A stretch of DNA of 52,500 bases, taken from positions 1 through 52,500 of the forward strand of contig JAHBMJ010001790.1 in NCBI GenBank assembly GCA_018398765.1, written 5' to 3'. Origin of the DNA: Chromera velia (taxonomy: Eukaryota; Sar; Chromeraceae). The translations under genes were made by a program, and so were the position numbers. The notes below the pieces were generated by a model. That model made no database searches. It was not told where the DNA came from and worked only from the letters and a program-made list of their open reading frames with translations. Below, in pieces: positions 51,385 to 52,500 of the stretch (positions are counted from its first letter, which is position 1; every line of letters begins with the position of its first letter).

Positions 51385-51840
51385 ATTAGTACTTACTATA
51401 GTAGAGAAACATACTGGGGACATAGCTGTACTATACAAGAAGACATAGACATTGATCTACTTGAAACCAACTACATCTATAATTTGCTTTTGACAATAAA
51501 TCAGCTATCGGTATATGCAAACGAATAAATTCTTTTAATTTTTTTTATGTTATTCAACTTGAACTTGAAAAAAGTCACTTTAAAGGTGCATCATTTTCTT
51601 TAGCATTTTCTTTTTTCAAATAATCGACGCTTTGAACTAGTGAGAAAATTTTTGTTATTTATGAATTAATTAATAAAATACATTAAAATATTTAAATTTT
51701 TGATACCTATAAAGCCGTCATTTCATCAACACTGCATTTTTTTAAAAAATATATGAGTTAAAAGATAATTATAACAGACAATTATGCCTATCTGCCTAAT
51801 AAATTCACGGAGGGAGGGTTTTCCCTGACACTTCTTTCAG

Positions 51841-51993
51841 TTCGAGAAGACCGTTAGGGGACACTTTGTGCGCCTCTACGTAGGTAGAAACACGCTGTCG
51901 AACTTCGCGCATTTGGTCGAGGCGAAAGTATACGGGCCCTTCGCGATGCCTCAGAGAGAGATCCAACCGCTCGCAGCCTCCACCAACTGCCCG
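51841..51993 (+). CDS. Single exon of a discoidin (F5/8 type C)-like domain, partial
   Basis: Between an acceptor (CTTCTTTCAG) and a donor (CCG/GTAGGT), 51 codons read HFVRLYVGRNTLSNFAHLVE and then AKVYGP, the R-Y-V-R-x-Y..L..E-V-x-V-Y-G strand pattern of galactose-binding/discoidin domains. No partner exon is recognisable on either side within the window, and the hAT element and AT-rich DNA lie directly upstream. It may be a surviving exon of a broken gene or one exon of a gene with very long introns. Confidence 0.4.
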
Positions 51994-52029
51994 GTAGGTA
52001 CAGCTGAATCGTGCTTCGCTTCCGCCCTG

Positions 52030-52481
52030 CTACGAATTAACAGACGCCACAAGAAAGGCGCGAATGTCCAAGTCTGGCCCGTTAGAGACCCGCGGATCAC
52101 TCACAAGTCTCAGTAGCTCTTTTTTTTTGTTTTTTTCTCCAGCTTCTCCATTGTTTTCCTCAAAAACTGAGTCATCAACTTGCCTTAAAATTTCCATCAC
52201 TTCCTTCGCATCTTCCCCACCCCTGCCCCCTCTCCCCCTCTCTCTCATCTCCCTCGTCTGTCTCACCCGCCGTCTCACTCCCCCCCATGATCGTCATCAG
52301 CTTTCAACTGTGCCCTAGTCTCCTCCGTAGCTTTGTTAAAGTCAGGCTCTTTCAACCCTAACATCTCCTCTGTGAATCAGACAGGGGTCAGCATACACCC
52401 GCCCTGCTTATGCGTCTCTGAAGTTTGTCCCACACAGAGTTTAAAATCGGGTCCACGTGCTCGAAGCGCTTTTGAATCATC
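52030..52481 (-). other. Weak minus-strand coding signal at the right edge
   Basis: After a good acceptor (TTTGCAG, ending at 52,482 on the minus strand) one frame reads MIQKRFEHVDPILNSVWDKL before a stop. Further on, minus-strand frames read EEMLGLKEPDFNKATEETRA and ELLRLVSDPRVSNGPDLDIR. They could be exons of one gene whose 5' part lies to the right, but no set of GT..AG introns of ordinary size joins them in phase. Not recognised. Confidence 0.2.
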
Positions 52482-52500
52482 TGCAAACAGAAAAGAAGGG

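Overview
The window is nuclear DNA of a eukaryote. Genes are split by many introns, intergenic space is rich in micro- and minisatellites and small DNA transposons, and exons join in phase through GT..AG introns. The protein families (long CxH..CxxC repeat proteins like those of algae, protists and giant viruses, an E2-VWA fusion, ankyrin proteins with a W-L-x-K-x-H-P-D-P domain that I associate with dinoflagellates and relatives) together with the long simple-repeat introns suggest a myzozoan alga, most likely a chromerid such as Chromera. That assignment is inference from family resemblance only.

Layout. 1-3996 (-) is the 5' part of the spliceosomal gene IK/RED. It shares a 0.58 kb divergent promoter with a six-exon fatty-acid-desaturase-like gene at 4574-8059 (+). 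8.06-11.28 kb has no gene. At 11.28-17.41 kb lies a head-to-head pair of paralogs joining an N-terminal CBM20-like (starch-binding) domain to an array of 18-residue zinc-knuckle-like repeats; the right copy carries an in-frame TAG. 17.4-24.9 kb is almost gene-free: GAA tracts, a 1.3 kb TTCA/CTCA repeat field and a relic of a non-LTR retrotransposon C-terminus. 24,928-27,528 (+) is a patatin-like lipase with a secretory leader, followed by 51-bp and 67-bp minisatellites and a MITE. 30.5-34.2 kb (-) holds two ankyrin-repeat coding units that overlap by four bases, the second starting with the conserved W-L-x-K-x-H-P-D-P domain. 37.1-38.8 kb (+) is a third CxH..CxxC repeat protein, here fused to a giant-virus-type HNH nuclease domain. 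40,097-44,948 (-) encodes an E2 ubiquitin-conjugating domain fused to a VWA domain, divergent from a nine-exon secreted-type short-chain dehydrogenase gene (45,492-50,057, +). The right end has an 808-bp hAT-type element with a perfect 8-bp target duplication, one exon of a discoidin-like domain and weak coding signal.

The genes do not form a pathway. CBM20-like domains, a desaturase and a lipase fit carbon-storage and lipid metabolism of an alga, but that link is speculative.

Two genome-level signals stand out. Over half of the splice donors I could place have C at +3 (mostly GTCAGT) and most acceptors end TGCAG. Two members of one small inverted-repeat element sit immediately downstream of splice donors, each flanked by a 32-34 bp duplication of the exon end plus donor, as if the element inserts at and copies exon-intron junctions.
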